A stretch of DNA of 64,000 nucleotides from Nitrospirota bacterium. GTDB lineage: Bacteria > Nitrospirota > Thermodesulfovibrionia > Thermodesulfovibrionales > Dissulfurispiraceae. Made by a program: the position numbers and the translations under genes. Each line of letters starts with the position of its first letter. Position 1 is the stretch's first letter. A model generated the notes under the pieces. That model made no database searches. It was not told where the DNA came from and saw only the letters and a list, made by a program, of their open reading frames with translations. The stretch is from contig JBFMHE010000012.1 of NCBI GenBank assembly GCA_040752355.1, positions 49,396-113,395 on the forward strand. The letters are read 5' to 3'. Shown here piece after piece: positions 34,716 through 42,747 of this stretch.

Positions 34716-35006
34716 ATGTACGAGATTCGTAAGACAGATGCTTATGTCCGTTGGCTTGATGGTTTGCGTGATCTTCGCGGACGTGCAAAAGTGTTGGCCA
34801 GGGTTGAACGTCTTCTGACTGGAAATCCAGGGGATGTTAAGCCAGTCGGAGAAGGCGTATCCGAAATGCGGATCGATTATGGCCCCGGCTATCGTGTCTA
34901 TTACACGATGCGTCGAAACGAGCTAATTATTTTGTTGGCTGGCGGTGATAAAAGAACGCAAGCTACAGATATTAAAAAGGCATTGATCTTAGCACGGAAT
35001 CTGTAA
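34716..35006 (+). CDS. higB: RelE/HigB-superfamily toxin
   Basis: A 96-residue addiction-module killer protein: YEIRKTDAYVRWLDGLRDLRGRAKVLARVERLLTGNPGDVKPVGEGVSEMRIDYGPGYRVYYTMRRNELIILLAGGDKRTQ. Members are ribosome-dependent mRNA interferases. The toxin precedes the antitoxin, the order typical of higBA. The transcript may lack a leader, with the ribosome-binding site absent. Confidence 0.9.
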   Translation: MYEIRKTDAYVRWLDGLRDLRGRAKVLARVERLLTGNPGDVKPVGEGVSEMRIDYGPGYRVYYTMRRNELIILLAGGDKRTQATDIKKALILARNL

Positions 35007-35016
35007 GGAGGGAACT

Positions 35017-35316
35017 ATGAAAAAAACCAAAACTACTCGATACGATGTTGCTGAACATCTCCGGACTCCGGAGGAAATGGCAGCATATCTTGAAGCATGT
35101 CTTGAGGAAGCCAATGGCGATGCAGCGTTCATTGCAAAAGCTCTGGGTGACATTGCCCGAGCCAAAGGGATGGCGCAAGTTGCACGTGACGCCGGTCTAT
35201 CCCGTGAAAGTCTCTACAAGGCACTTTCAGGTGATCGCAGTCCTGGCTTCGATACTATTCTCAAGGTCGTCGGTGCTCTCGGTTTAAAGCTGCATGCTGA
35301 AGCATCGCACCGCTGA
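35017..35316 (+). CDS. higA: HigA-type antitoxin (HTH)
   Basis: 99 residues; addiction-module antidote family with a helix-turn-helix (GMAQVARDAGLSRESLYKALSGDRSPGFDTILKVVGALGLKL). It begins 10 bases after the toxin with AGGAGG at good spacing. It presumably neutralises HigB and represses the operon through the palindrome at 34691. The stop is eight bases before attC4. Confidence 0.9.
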   Translation: MKKTKTTRYDVAEHLRTPEEMAAYLEACLEEANGDAAFIAKALGDIARAKGMAQVARDAGLSRESLYKALSGDRSPGFDTILKVVGALGLKLHAEASHR

Positions 35317-35324
35317 TTTAGGAA

Positions 35325-35385
35325 TTCCAACCTGCGGGTCGACACCAGCCGGACTTCGCCCGGGTGGGTCAGCCGCGTGTTCGAG
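35325..35385 (+). repeat. attC site 4
   Basis: R''-like TTCCAAC (35325-35331) and R'-like GTTCGAG (35379-35385), 61 bp. They flank an imperfect palindrome (GTCGACACCAGCCGG / CCGGGTGGGTCAG) with one mismatch and one bulge. Boxes deviate from consensus but length, placement after the higA stop and folding fit. Confidence 0.6.
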
Positions 35386-35407
35386 CAGAGGAAAAATCGG
35401 AGTATTC

Positions 35408-35983
35408 ATGAACGAGCCCAGCCCTCGCTTCTGGGAGATATTCTTCGAGGTTTACGAGAACCTTCCCCGTCAGGGTCCCGGTAATCGCGCTTGCGCCGCC
35501 AGAGCCCTTGGTCTTTGCCGCGACCTTCCACAATCCCCCGCGATCCTCGACCTGGGGTGCGGAGTCGGCGGGCAAACCCTCCAGCTCGCCGAACTTGTTG
35601 CGTCGGGTTCCATCGTAGCGATCGACAGCCATGCGCCGAGCATCGGACGGCTGCAGGCGGCTATCGCGGAGCGCGGGCTCGCGCAGCGCGTCAGCGCAAT
35701 CGTCGGAGATATGGCCCGCCCGCAGCAGCCGCGTGGGAGTTTCGACCTCATCTGGTCGGAAGGCGCGCTCTACAACATCGGGCTGCGAAACGCGCTGCGC
35801 GTCTGTTATGCTTTGCTGTATCCCGGCGGCTACCTTGCTTTCACCGATGCGGTCTGGCGCAAGGAGAATCCGCCTCCCGCGCTCAAGGCCGGCTTCGACC
35901 TGGACTACCCGACCATGGGATGGCTGGATGGCGACGTGGCGGCGATACGAGACTGGGACAAAGGCGAGAGGGTCAGGTCTTGA
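35408..35983 (+). CDS. SAM-dependent methyltransferase, C-terminally truncated (cassette)
   Basis: 191 residues from the ATG at 35408 (GGAG at good spacing). Class I methyltransferase: SAM loop ILDLGCGVGGQTLQLAEL (about 47-64), IAIDSH acidic end, DLIWSEGALYNIGL, YPGGYLAFTDAVW. The reading frame ends where a 64-bp inverted-repeat element begins; the last residues (VRS) and stop are encoded by that element. Family members usually continue 50-70 residues. Its activity after truncation is doubtful. Confidence 0.75.
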   Translation: MNEPSPRFWEIFFEVYENLPRQGPGNRACAARALGLCRDLPQSPAILDLGCGVGGQTLQLAELVASGSIVAIDSHAPSIGRLQAAIAERGLAQRVSAIVGDMARPQQPRGSFDLIWSEGALYNIGLRNALRVCYALLYPGGYLAFTDAVWRKENPPPALKAGFDLDYPTMGWLDGDVAAIRDWDKGERVRS

Positions 35984-36033
35984 ATCTTGAATTATCCTCT
36001 TTTTATCTCTTTTCAAGATTCAAGACCTGACCC
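35970..36033. mobile_element. 64-bp palindromic REP/MITE-like element
   Basis: Two perfect 22-bp inverted arms (35970-35991 and 36012-36033, beginning GGGTCAGGTCTTGAATC) with a 20-base AT-rich loop. It truncates the methyltransferase gene. Confidence 0.8.
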
Positions 36034-36306
36034 TGTGCAGAGCTACGGTCGCCGCAGAGCAACGGAATCTGCGAGAGATTCCACAGAACGATACTTGATG
36101 AGTTCTACAGGGTGGCGTTCAGGAAAAAGGTGTACTTCTCGCTCGAGGAGCTTCAGAAGGATCTGGACAAATGGATAGCCGAATATAACGAGCAGAGGAC
36201 TCATAGCGGCAAATACTGCTATGGCAAGACCCCTCTGCAAACGTTTAAAGATTCTTTGCCTTTGGCGAAGGAGAAAATGCTGGCCAGCTTACAGTCGGCA
36301 GCATAA
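36034..36306 (+). pseudogene. C-terminal fragment of an IS481/IS3-type DDE transposase
   Basis: Encodes the end of an rve integrase domain: SPQSNGICERFHRTIL (containing the third acidic residue of DDE), DEFYRVAFRKKVYF, DLDKWIAEYNEQRTHSG, GKTPLQTF. The N-terminus and first two catalytic Asp are absent, replaced by the palindromic element. Confidence 0.8.
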
Positions 36307-36319
36307 TTTCCAAAGGAGT

Positions 36320-36339
36320 TGTCAGATCAAGTCTTGACA
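36320..36339. repeat. IS terminal sequence
   Basis: TGTCAGATCAAGTCTTGACA, 13 bases after the transposase stop; partially palindromic and beginning TGT, as at ends of IS481-like elements. The opposite end is lost. Confidence 0.6.
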
Positions 36340-36340
36340 A

Positions 36341-36367
36341 TTACATGCTCAACTTCCGCGTTAGCTG
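36341..36367 (+). repeat. attC right half (site 5) with cassette boundary
   Basis: CTCAACTTCCGCGTTAGCT retains the right arm and R' box (GTTAGCT, 36360-36366) of an attC whose left part was replaced by the IS remnant. TTAGCTGG starts the following cassette and is the complement of that cassette's 3' box. Confidence 0.7.
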
Positions 36368-36401
36368 GCGAACAACAAGTGGAAGTCTCGGAGGATACCC
36401 C

Positions 36402-37115
36402 GTGAACCCCTACAGGCGCACCGCGATCGGCGTGGCTCTGTTGTTTCTGATCGCCCTCGTATTCGACATCGTTGCTACGAGCATCTATCGACCCATTTTG
36501 AATGCTCCGGACTATCTTCTCACCATCTACCCGAATAGAACACTCGTCGAAGTGGGCATACTCCTCGACTTCGTTTGTGCCCCTGCAATGATTCTGATCC
36601 CGATCTTGTTGCTCCCGCTGTTCCAGGCCATCAGCGTTCAATTGGCATACGGGTATCTCGTATTCAGGTTATTTGAGGGGGTCCTTTTCACGGTGCTGTT
36701 GATGTACTCACACTCGCTGATAGGTCTAAGCCGCGAGTACGCCAGTTCGAGCCCCCTCGACGCTTTCCATTTCCTCGCAGTGGGCAACTCGATCCATGCA
36801 ACAATTGCATCAGGCACCCTCCTCTACATTCTTGTCTACGCTGTGGGTGCCGCTATGTTCTATTACCTGTTGTATCGTTCCCGTTTGATTCCTCGGTGGC
36901 TCTCGGTCTGGGGCCTGCTCGCAGTTGCGCTATTGGCAATCGGCGACCTGCTGTACATGTTCGGCGTATTCGGCACCATGCCGTTGATGCGGGCCATGGC
37001 GTATTTTGCTCCTCCCATCGGCCTGCAAGAAGCAGTAATGGCAGTATGGCTCATCGCAAGAGGATTCGATCCATCGGCGTTGGTGACGGGACAAGATATC
37101 ATTGAAACCAGCTAA
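36402..37115 (+). CDS. DUF4386-like integral membrane protein (cassette)
   Basis: 237 residues beginning at GTG 36402 (GGAGGATACCCC upstream). About six transmembrane helices and no charged catalytic motif: IGVALLFLIALVFDIVATSIY, LDFVCAPAMILIPILLLPLF, GAAMFYYLLYRS, WLSVWGLLAVALLAIGDLLY and others. Matches the DUF4386 type. Function unknown. Its TAA lies inside the attC R'' box. An upstream in-frame ATG at 36345 is within the preceding attC and is rejected. Confidence 0.8.
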   Translation: MNPYRRTAIGVALLFLIALVFDIVATSIYRPILNAPDYLLTIYPNRTLVEVGILLDFVCAPAMILIPILLLPLFQAISVQLAYGYLVFRLFEGVLFTVLLMYSHSLIGLSREYASSSPLDAFHFLAVGNSIHATIASGTLLYILVYAVGAAMFYYLLYRSRLIPRWLSVWGLLAVALLAIGDLLYMFGVFGTMPLMRAMAYFAPPIGLQEAVMAVWLIARGFDPSALVTGQDIIETS

Positions 37116-37168
37116 CAACAGCATGCAGCAGACGGCGCTGCGCGCCGCCGCTGATGCTGAGCGTCGGC
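37108..37168 (+). repeat. attC site 6
   Basis: CCAGCTAAC (37108-37116), the exact complement of the cassette's 5' GTTAGCTGG. It is followed by a strong imperfect palindrome (CAGCATGCAGCAGACGGCGC / GCGCCGCCGCTGATGCTG) and a degenerate GTCGGC R' position. Confidence 0.75.
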
Positions 37169-37243
37169 GTCGTGGCGCAGCTCCACCGGCTCCGCCGTGT
37201 GGAGAGAGAACCGGGGTCAAACCGGGGTCGGGGGAATGCCCTG

Positions 37244-37985
37244 GGGACACATCCCCTATTTATTGACAATGACAGGATGCGTTTGTAAAATTATTTCATG
37301 CCAAGGATAGCGAGAGCGGTTGCTGTAGCATTCCCTCATCACATAATCCAAAGGGGGAACAACAGAGGGAAAGTCTTCTTTGACCAGGAAGACAGAGAAA
37401 AATACCGTCAGTTGCTCAAGAAATACTCAACCAAATGGGAATGCCCGGTCCTGGCATATTGCCTCATGGGAAACCACGTTCATTTGCTTGTGAGACCAAG
37501 GGGCGAGGAGTCACTGTACAAAATGATGCAAGGGCTAACGCTTTGTTACACTCAGCACATAAACAGAAAGTATGAGAAGTCCGGAAGGTTGTGGGAGAGC
37601 AGGTATCATTCATGTATAGTTGACAGGGAGAATTACTTATGGGCTGCGGCAAGATACATTGAGCAGAATCCAAGGCGGGCGAAAATCGTTAAAAAAGAAG
37701 AAGAGTATCCATATTCAAGCGCAAAGGCTCATATTGAAGGCAGAAGAGACGATATACTTGGAGAAGAACTTTTCCCGGAAGCTCAGAGGAAAGATTATGT
37801 TTCGTTTATCAGAGAGAGTATTACGGAAGAAGAGATGCAGCGTTTAAAATATTCAACGAGAACTGGAAGACCGTTTGGTGGGGAAGAGTTCATTAAGAGG
37901 ATGGAAAAAACATTGAACAAAACGTTTATAGTAAAGAAACCGGGAAGACCTAAAGGGGAAAAGACTTAAATAGGGGATGTGTCCC
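37244..37985 (+). mobile_element. RAYT transposon with terminal inverted repeats
   Basis: Perfect 19-bp inverted ends (GGGACACATCCCCTATTTA at 37244; complement at 37967-37985) flank one transposase gene. The right end contains the gene's stop codon. Remnants of CCGGGGTC repeats lie just outside on the left. Confidence 0.85.
37298..37969 (+). CDS. REP-associated tyrosine transposase (RAYT, IS200/IS605-like Y1)
   Basis: A 223-residue single-strand DNA transposase. MPRIARAVAVAFPHHIIQRGNNR, YCLMGNHVHLLVRP (HxH metal motif), and YIEQNPRRAKIV with the nearby catalytic Tyr in the last helix. Full-length and apparently intact, with GC content lower than the chromosome. It probably mobilises its own short inverted-repeat ends. 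Confidence 0.9.
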   Translation: MPRIARAVAVAFPHHIIQRGNNRGKVFFDQEDREKYRQLLKKYSTKWECPVLAYCLMGNHVHLLVRPRGEESLYKMMQGLTLCYTQHINRKYEKSGRLWESRYHSCIVDRENYLWAAARYIEQNPRRAKIVKKEEEYPYSSAKAHIEGRRDDILGEELFPEAQRKDYVSFIRESITEEEMQRLKYSTRTGRPFGGEEFIKRMEKTLNKTFIVKKPGRPKGEKT

Positions 37986-38122
37986 TAATAAAAAAGTAAG
38001 GCCCTCCCCCTTAGAAGCCTCCGACATCTCCCCGTCAGATCCATGCTCGCTCACGGATCACTCACGTTTTTTAGACCCTCCCAGCAAATCAAGCATTTTC
38101 GTAGTCATGTTATTGAATTTAC

Positions 38123-38162
38123 TAAAAAAGAAAAGGCCGCTACGGGGACTCCCATAACGGCC
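38123..38162 (-). terminator. Terminator of tRNA-Val
   Basis: Minus strand hairpin GGCCGTTATGGGAG...GTAGCGGCC (38162-38135) followed by TTTTCTTTTTT (38134-38124). Confidence 0.75.
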
Positions 38163-38179
38163 TAAGTCATTGATTTATA

Positions 38180-38254
38180 TGGTAGGCACGAGGGGTTTCG
38201 AACCCCTGACCTCTACCGTGTCAAGGTAGCGCTCTCCCACTGAGCTACGCGCCT
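38180..38254 (-). tRNA. tRNA-Val (anticodon GAC)
   Basis: Cloverleaf on the minus strand: acceptor AGGCGCG/CGTGCCT, D arm GTAGCTCAGTGGGAGAGC, anticodon stem CTACC/GGTAG with loop TTGACAC, TΨC arm GGGGTTCGAAACCCC, and encoded CCA. Confidence 0.97.
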
Positions 38255-38331
38255 ATGCGCCATACAAAGAGCTTTAATTTAACCTAAACAGCGACCCTTT
38301 TTCAAGCGATACGGCAAGGGAGGGACTGTCT

Positions 38332-39696
38332 TTATTGCGCCCTGAGCCGCTGTGCGATCGCCTCGGCGAGGTCGGCGAGGGTCTCGTCGCGGGCGCCGAG
38401 CACCGCGCAGGCGTCCCACGCCCCGGCTCTCCGCACTACCTCGTTCCGGTCCGAGAGCACTTCGACCGACCTTCCCCCTGCCCTGACGCCCTCGGCGAGG
38501 TCGTCGCTCGATATGTCCTTGCTGACGGTGCCGCCGGCATAGAAGATCGGCAGGAGGACGAGGTGATCGCCCTCTCTCATATTCCCGACGAACGACGCGA
38601 TGTACTCGGCCCGCATCATCCTCGTTGGCGCAAAGCCGTGGGGCTGGAAGATGTAGCAGACGCGGTCCTTGACCAGGCGCATCGCCTGCATGAACGAGGC
38701 TATTTTGTGCGGGTTATGCGCGTAGTCGTCGAGCACGAGATATCTTCCGTCGTTGAGATGGACATCGAACCTCCGCTCGATACCCGAGAATTCGGGGAGC
38801 ACGCGGGCGACCTCCTGTAAAGAGATCCCCAGCTCCGAAAGCAGGGCGATGCAGGAGAGGGCGTTATAGAGATTGTACCTTCCCGGCAGCGAGAGTCTCA
38901 TCTGCACGCCGTTCAGGGCAAAGTCGGTATGAAGCGGCCTGAACTGAACACTCCTCGCCTGATAGGATGACGGGGTGTCGATCGAGAAGCTCACCGCTCT
39001 GGCGAAAGCGATGGGGCGCAGGTGCTCGTCATCGGCATTGACCGCCACCAGACCGGCGGTATGCGCGCCGAGCACCGAGAACATTTCCGCCGTCTTCTCG
39101 ATGGCGTGGTGGTCGAGATCGAGATTGAGGACGATCGAGTGCGCGGGCCGGTAGTTGACGATGGTGCCGTCCGATTCGCACGCCTCTATGACGAGGAGAT
39201 CGGAGGCGCCGGTAGCGGCATTGCCGGGATTGCCCGCTGTCTTGAACTGTTTGACCCTGCCGCCGCCGATGAAATTCGGCTCCAGCCCCAGCCGCTGCAT
39301 CAGAAAGGCGAGCATTCCCGAGGTGGTCGACTTGCCGCTCGTACCCGCAACGGCTATGGTCCTGAATTCCGCCACGATCCGGGCGAGATACTCGGGCCGC
39401 GTCATGAGCGGAACGCCGAGCGCCTTTGCCCTGACGACTTCGGGCTGATCCGCTTCGACAGCGGTGCTGAAGACAGCGAGATCGAAGGAGGTGTCGATGC
39501 CGCTGCCGTCCTGGGGAACAAGCGTTATCTGCTTCGACTGCAGCATCCGGCGCACCGGATGATCGGGATTCCTGTCGAAAGAGCGGTCTGACCCAACGAC
39601 CTCATGACCCTTGTCGGCCATGAAGCTCGCGATCGCCGAGACGCCGCTGCCGCCTATGCCGGAAAAGAATAACCTGAGCTTCTTACGAGTACTCAT
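38332..39696 (-). CDS. MurC/Mpl-like muramate-peptide ligase
   Basis: A 454-residue Mur ligase: N-terminal Rossmann FSGIGGSGVSAIASFM, central ATPase with P-loop AVAGTSGKSTTSGML (about 113-127), NLDLDHHAIEKT, and C-terminal LDDYAHNPHKIASFMQAM. It resembles MurC (UDP-MurNAc:L-Ala ligase) and Mpl (recycling ligase). The usual GTHGKTTT has Ser for His and Ser-Thr for Thr-Thr, and the protein is not next to other mur genes, so a recycling or divergent role is possible. Immediately downstream of it lies tRNA-Val. Confidence 0.8.
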   Translation of the reverse strand: MSTRKKLRLFFSGIGGSGVSAIASFMADKGHEVVGSDRSFDRNPDHPVRRMLQSKQITLVPQDGSGIDTSFDLAVFSTAVEADQPEVVRAKALGVPLMTRPEYLARIVAEFRTIAVAGTSGKSTTSGMLAFLMQRLGLEPNFIGGGRVKQFKTAGNPGNAATGASDLLVIEACESDGTIVNYRPAHSIVLNLDLDHHAIEKTAEMFSVLGAHTAGLVAVNADDEHLRPIAFARAVSFSIDTPSSYQARSVQFRPLHTDFALNGVQMRLSLPGRYNLYNALSCIALLSELGISLQEVARVLPEFSGIERRFDVHLNDGRYLVLDDYAHNPHKIASFMQAMRLVKDRVCYIFQPHGFAPTRMMRAEYIASFVGNMREGDHLVLLPIFYAGGTVSKDISSDDLAEGVRAGGRSVEVLSDRNEVVRRAGAWDACAVLGARDETLADLAEAIAQRLRAQ

Positions 39697-39772
39697 CCAG
39701 GCCTCATTATAACAATATTATCTCCTTTGCCTCTACAAGACTCCGTAACGGGAAATGTTACAATAATTTGTT

Positions 39773-41482
39773 ATGGCCGGTTATACGGGAAAGAGCTTGA
39801 GGGTCGATCTCTCTGCGCGGGAGATCGCCGTTTACGATACCCCAGAGGTCCTGCGTACCGCCTTCCTGGGGGGCAGGGGAATGGGTGTGGCGATGATCGA
39901 CGACCGCGTCACCCTTCCCTGCGATGCCCCGGAAATGCCCCTGATCTTCGCCACAGGCCCTCTCGTCGGCACGGCTGCCCCGACCTCGGGCAGGATGTCG
40001 GTGCTCTCGCGGTCGCCGCTCACCGGAACGGTCTTCGACTGCTCGGTAGGCGGCAGATTCGGCACCGAGATGAAGAAGGCGGGCTTCGATACCATCGAAA
40101 TTACCGGCGTCGCCTCAGGCTGGGTGCTTCTGGATATCGAAAACGGCAGCGTAACGCTGCGCGATGCCTCTCCGCTTGCCGGAAAGGGCACTGCCGGGGT
40201 CGCGCAGGCTCTCGCCGGTGCAGGCTCCCATGCGGCAATCGGTCAGGCAGGCGAAAACCGGGTTAAGTTCGCCTCCATCGTCTTCGACGGCCACTACTGC
40301 GCAGGCAGGGGCGGGCTCGGCGCCGTGATGGGAGCCAAACGGTTGAAAGCCGTTGCGATAAGGGGCAGCGGCGCCGTACAGGTCGCGGACCCGGAAGGGC
40401 TGAAGACCGCCCGCGAGGCGATTATGAGGCTCCTCAGGACCTCCCCCGCGATCTTCGGCGAGTTCGGCCTCTCCGAGTTCGGCACCGCGGCGCTGGTGGA
40501 CCTTATGCACGCCCGGAGAATGGAGCCGACCGATAATTTCAGAAAGACCTTCTTCCCCGGCGCTTCGGAGTATTCGGGCTACGCCATGAGAAATCACTTC
40601 AAAGCGAAGAAGACCGGCTGCGCGGGCTGCCCGGTGCTCTGCAAAAAGGTGGGCGCCGGCGGTGAGGTCATTCCGGAGTACGAGAGCGTATCCCACTTCG
40701 GCGCGCTGAACGGCTTGAGCGATATGGAGCGCATCGTCGAGGCGAACAGGCTCTGCAACGACTACGGCATGGACACCATCTCTGCTGCCTCGACCATCGC
40801 CTGCCACAATGAAATCAACGAAAAACAATTAACTTCCGATAAATTACTTCAACTTCTCGCTGAGATAGGGAACGCGAATACTCCGCTGGGAAGAGCGCTT
40901 GCCGAGGGGTCATTCAGGTACGCTTCTTCGATGGGGCGTCCTGAGCTGAGCATGTCGGTGAAGGGCCTCGAGCTCCCGGCCTACGACCCTCGCGGGGCCT
41001 ACGGCATGGCGCTCGCCTATGCGACCTCGAATCGGGGCGGCTGCCATCTCAGGGCGTATCCGATCAGCCACGAAATCCTGAGAAAGCCGGTCGCCACCGA
41101 CCGCTTCTCGTTCGAGGGCAAGGCGCGGATCGTCAAGATCGCCGAGGACCTGAATGCCGTGATCGATTCGCTCACCGCCTGCAAGTTCGTCTTTTTCGCG
41201 GCGAGCCTCGAGGAGTATGCCAAAGCGGTGGCTGCGGTTACGGGAAACGGCTGCGATGTGCAGTCGCTCCTCAAGGTCGGGGAACGGATATGGAACCTCG
41301 AGCGGGAGTTGAACGAGCGGAACGGGTTCACCGCTGCCCATGACGATCTGCCCCTGCGCTTCTTTACCGAGGAGGGATCGTCGAGCGCGAACATCCGCAT
41401 CGCCCCGCTCGACCGGGATGCCTTTCTCAAAGCACGGGAGAATTACTATCGCATACGGGGATACCACTCGGTGAACAGGTGA
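39773..41482 (+). CDS. Aldehyde:ferredoxin oxidoreductase-family protein
   Basis: 569 residues, tungsten/molybdenum AOR family oxidising aldehydes to acids with ferredoxin. GKSLRVDLSAREI, FLGGRGMGV, GPLVGTAAPTSGRMSVLSRSPLTG, the [4Fe-4S] motif CAGCPVLC (about 283-290) with a distant Cys in LTACKF (about 470), ACHNEINE, and pterin-binding GGCHLRAYP. Slightly short of the 600-620 of classical AORs. The divergent mpl-like gene is 76 bases away. Followed by an aldolase-fold gene, suggesting a shared aldehyde-related pathway. Confidence 0.9.
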   Translation: MAGYTGKSLRVDLSAREIAVYDTPEVLRTAFLGGRGMGVAMIDDRVTLPCDAPEMPLIFATGPLVGTAAPTSGRMSVLSRSPLTGTVFDCSVGGRFGTEMKKAGFDTIEITGVASGWVLLDIENGSVTLRDASPLAGKGTAGVAQALAGAGSHAAIGQAGENRVKFASIVFDGHYCAGRGGLGAVMGAKRLKAVAIRGSGAVQVADPEGLKTAREAIMRLLRTSPAIFGEFGLSEFGTAALVDLMHARRMEPTDNFRKTFFPGASEYSGYAMRNHFKAKKTGCAGCPVLCKKVGAGGEVIPEYESVSHFGALNGLSDMERIVEANRLCNDYGMDTISAASTIACHNEINEKQLTSDKLLQLLAEIGNANTPLGRALAEGSFRYASSMGRPELSMSVKGLELPAYDPRGAYGMALAYATSNRGGCHLRAYPISHEILRKPVATDRFSFEGKARIVKIAEDLNAVIDSLTACKFVFFAASLEEYAKAVAAVTGNGCDVQSLLKVGERIWNLERELNERNGFTAAHDDLPLRFFTEEGSSSANIRIAPLDRDAFLKARENYYRIRGYHSVNR

Positions 41483-41515
41483 CTGGTCGTCATTGCTCAA
41501 CCGAGTCTGATTGTT

Positions 41516-42721
41516 ATGCGCACACTGATCGACAAATATCTGCATAAGCTCCAGGTCCAGGGCCTCGCTGACCGGGAGCATGCCGTCTTCCTCGCCCTCG
41601 ATGCCGAGCTGGTGTCGAACAGGCCGATCGAAAGCGATGTGCTCACGCTGAGCAGGGTGTTCGATACGATGAGCATCAACAGCCTCCTCTTCGCCGAGCC
41701 TGCGGAACCCTACCGGAGCATTATCCGGGAGATCCTGCGCTGCGGCGCCTCCTGCAGCACGCAGGGAAGGATCGTCCCCATGGACTGCGAGACGCGCACC
41801 TTTTTCCATGATATCCCGGTGGTGGATGCGTTTGAGCCCGAGGCCATAGCCGCTGCGCTGTCGCACCGGAAGGCGGCGATCATCAGGGACCGGGGCATCG
41901 TCACCTACGGCGTGGTCACTCCCGAGCAGGCCTTCGTCTCGTTCAGCTCGACCTGCTTCTCGACGTTCGTGAAATACTTCTACGATGTCCTGATGCATCT
42001 TGAACAGTGCCATGCTCGCGTGATGCCTCCTGATCAGGAGATGCTCGCGGGCTTCGACACCGTCGCCCGCCTCGCCGAAGGCCTTGCGGTGGATGACCGG
42101 GGGACGGAGCTCATGAGCGCTCCTCCTGAAGGCGACGAGGGTGTCATCGGCATGATCGCCGAGGCAGGCAGGGCGGTCGTGGACCATCGCCTCGTGGACT
42201 CCTACTTCGGCAACATCTCTTATGTCCACAACAATACCATTTATATAAGCCAGACGGGCAGCTCCCTCGACGAGCTCGAACGCTGCGTCGATGCCGTTCC
42301 CCTCGACGGCTCGTCGTCGGTCGGCATCACCGCTTCATCCGAGTTATCGGCGCACAAGAACATCCATGCGCTGACCGGCGCTTCCGCTATCCTGCACGGC
42401 CATCCGAAGTTCCCGGTCATCCTCTCGATGCACTGCCTCAAGGAGGGCTGCGATAGAACGCTCTGCCATAAGTCCTGCAAAGAGCAGCGCTCGGTCGCGG
42501 GGATCCCGGTCGTTTCCGGGGAGATCGGCACCGGGCCCACGGGCCTGCTGCATACAGTGCCCGCTGCGCTCGGACGAAGTGACGGCGCTATCGTTTACGG
42601 GCACGGCGTGTTTACGGCGGGAAGGGGGAATTTTCGACACCCCTTTGCCAGGCTCCTCGAGATCGAGCGTACCTGCAGGGAGGAGTACTTCAGGCGCATC
42701 GGAGAGCTGCGCGGGAGGTAA
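41516..42721 (+). CDS. Class II aldolase/adducin-domain protein with divergent N-terminal half
   Basis: 401 residues. The C-terminal half (about 200-395) is a class II aldolase/adducin fold (VDSYFGNISYVHNNTIYISQTGSSLDEL, ASAILHGHPKFPVI with two metal-type His, IVYGHGVFTAG). The N-terminal half looks like a degenerate related domain (ILRCGASCSTQGRIVPM, IIRDRGIVTYGVVTPEQAFVSFSSTCFSTFVKYFYD). Probably a metal-dependent aldolase or epimerase-like enzyme of unknown substrate. It lies 33 bases downstream of the AOR gene. Confidence 0.8.
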   Translation: MRTLIDKYLHKLQVQGLADREHAVFLALDAELVSNRPIESDVLTLSRVFDTMSINSLLFAEPAEPYRSIIREILRCGASCSTQGRIVPMDCETRTFFHDIPVVDAFEPEAIAAALSHRKAAIIRDRGIVTYGVVTPEQAFVSFSSTCFSTFVKYFYDVLMHLEQCHARVMPPDQEMLAGFDTVARLAEGLAVDDRGTELMSAPPEGDEGVIGMIAEAGRAVVDHRLVDSYFGNISYVHNNTIYISQTGSSLDELERCVDAVPLDGSSSVGITASSELSAHKNIHALTGASAILHGHPKFPVILSMHCLKEGCDRTLCHKSCKEQRSVAGIPVVSGEIGTGPTGLLHTVPAALGRSDGAIVYGHGVFTAGRGNFRHPFARLLEIERTCREEYFRRIGELRGR

Positions 42722-42747
42722 CGCGCTCCCGAACGCCGCCCCAATAA

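Larger units (their letters stand above)
32630..37168 (+). mobile_element. Integron-type gene-cassette array without visible integrase (CALIN-like)
   Basis: Genes in one orientation are each followed immediately by an imperfect palindrome of 61-68 bp bounded by RYYYAAC-like and GTTRRRY-like boxes. Reconstructing circular cassettes across the G/TT cut gives matching ends. Cassette 2 starts TTCGGC and ends with GCCGAAC. Cassette 3 starts TTAGGGG and ends with CCCCTAAC. The DUF4386 cassette starts TTAGCTGG and ends with CCAGCTAAC. Cassette 1 starts TTAAAC and ends GCTTAAC (one mismatch). No tyrosine-recombinase integrase lies in the window. Several insertions have damaged the array. Base composition differs from the flanks, notably AT-rich at 32.6-34.3 kb. 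Confidence 0.85.
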
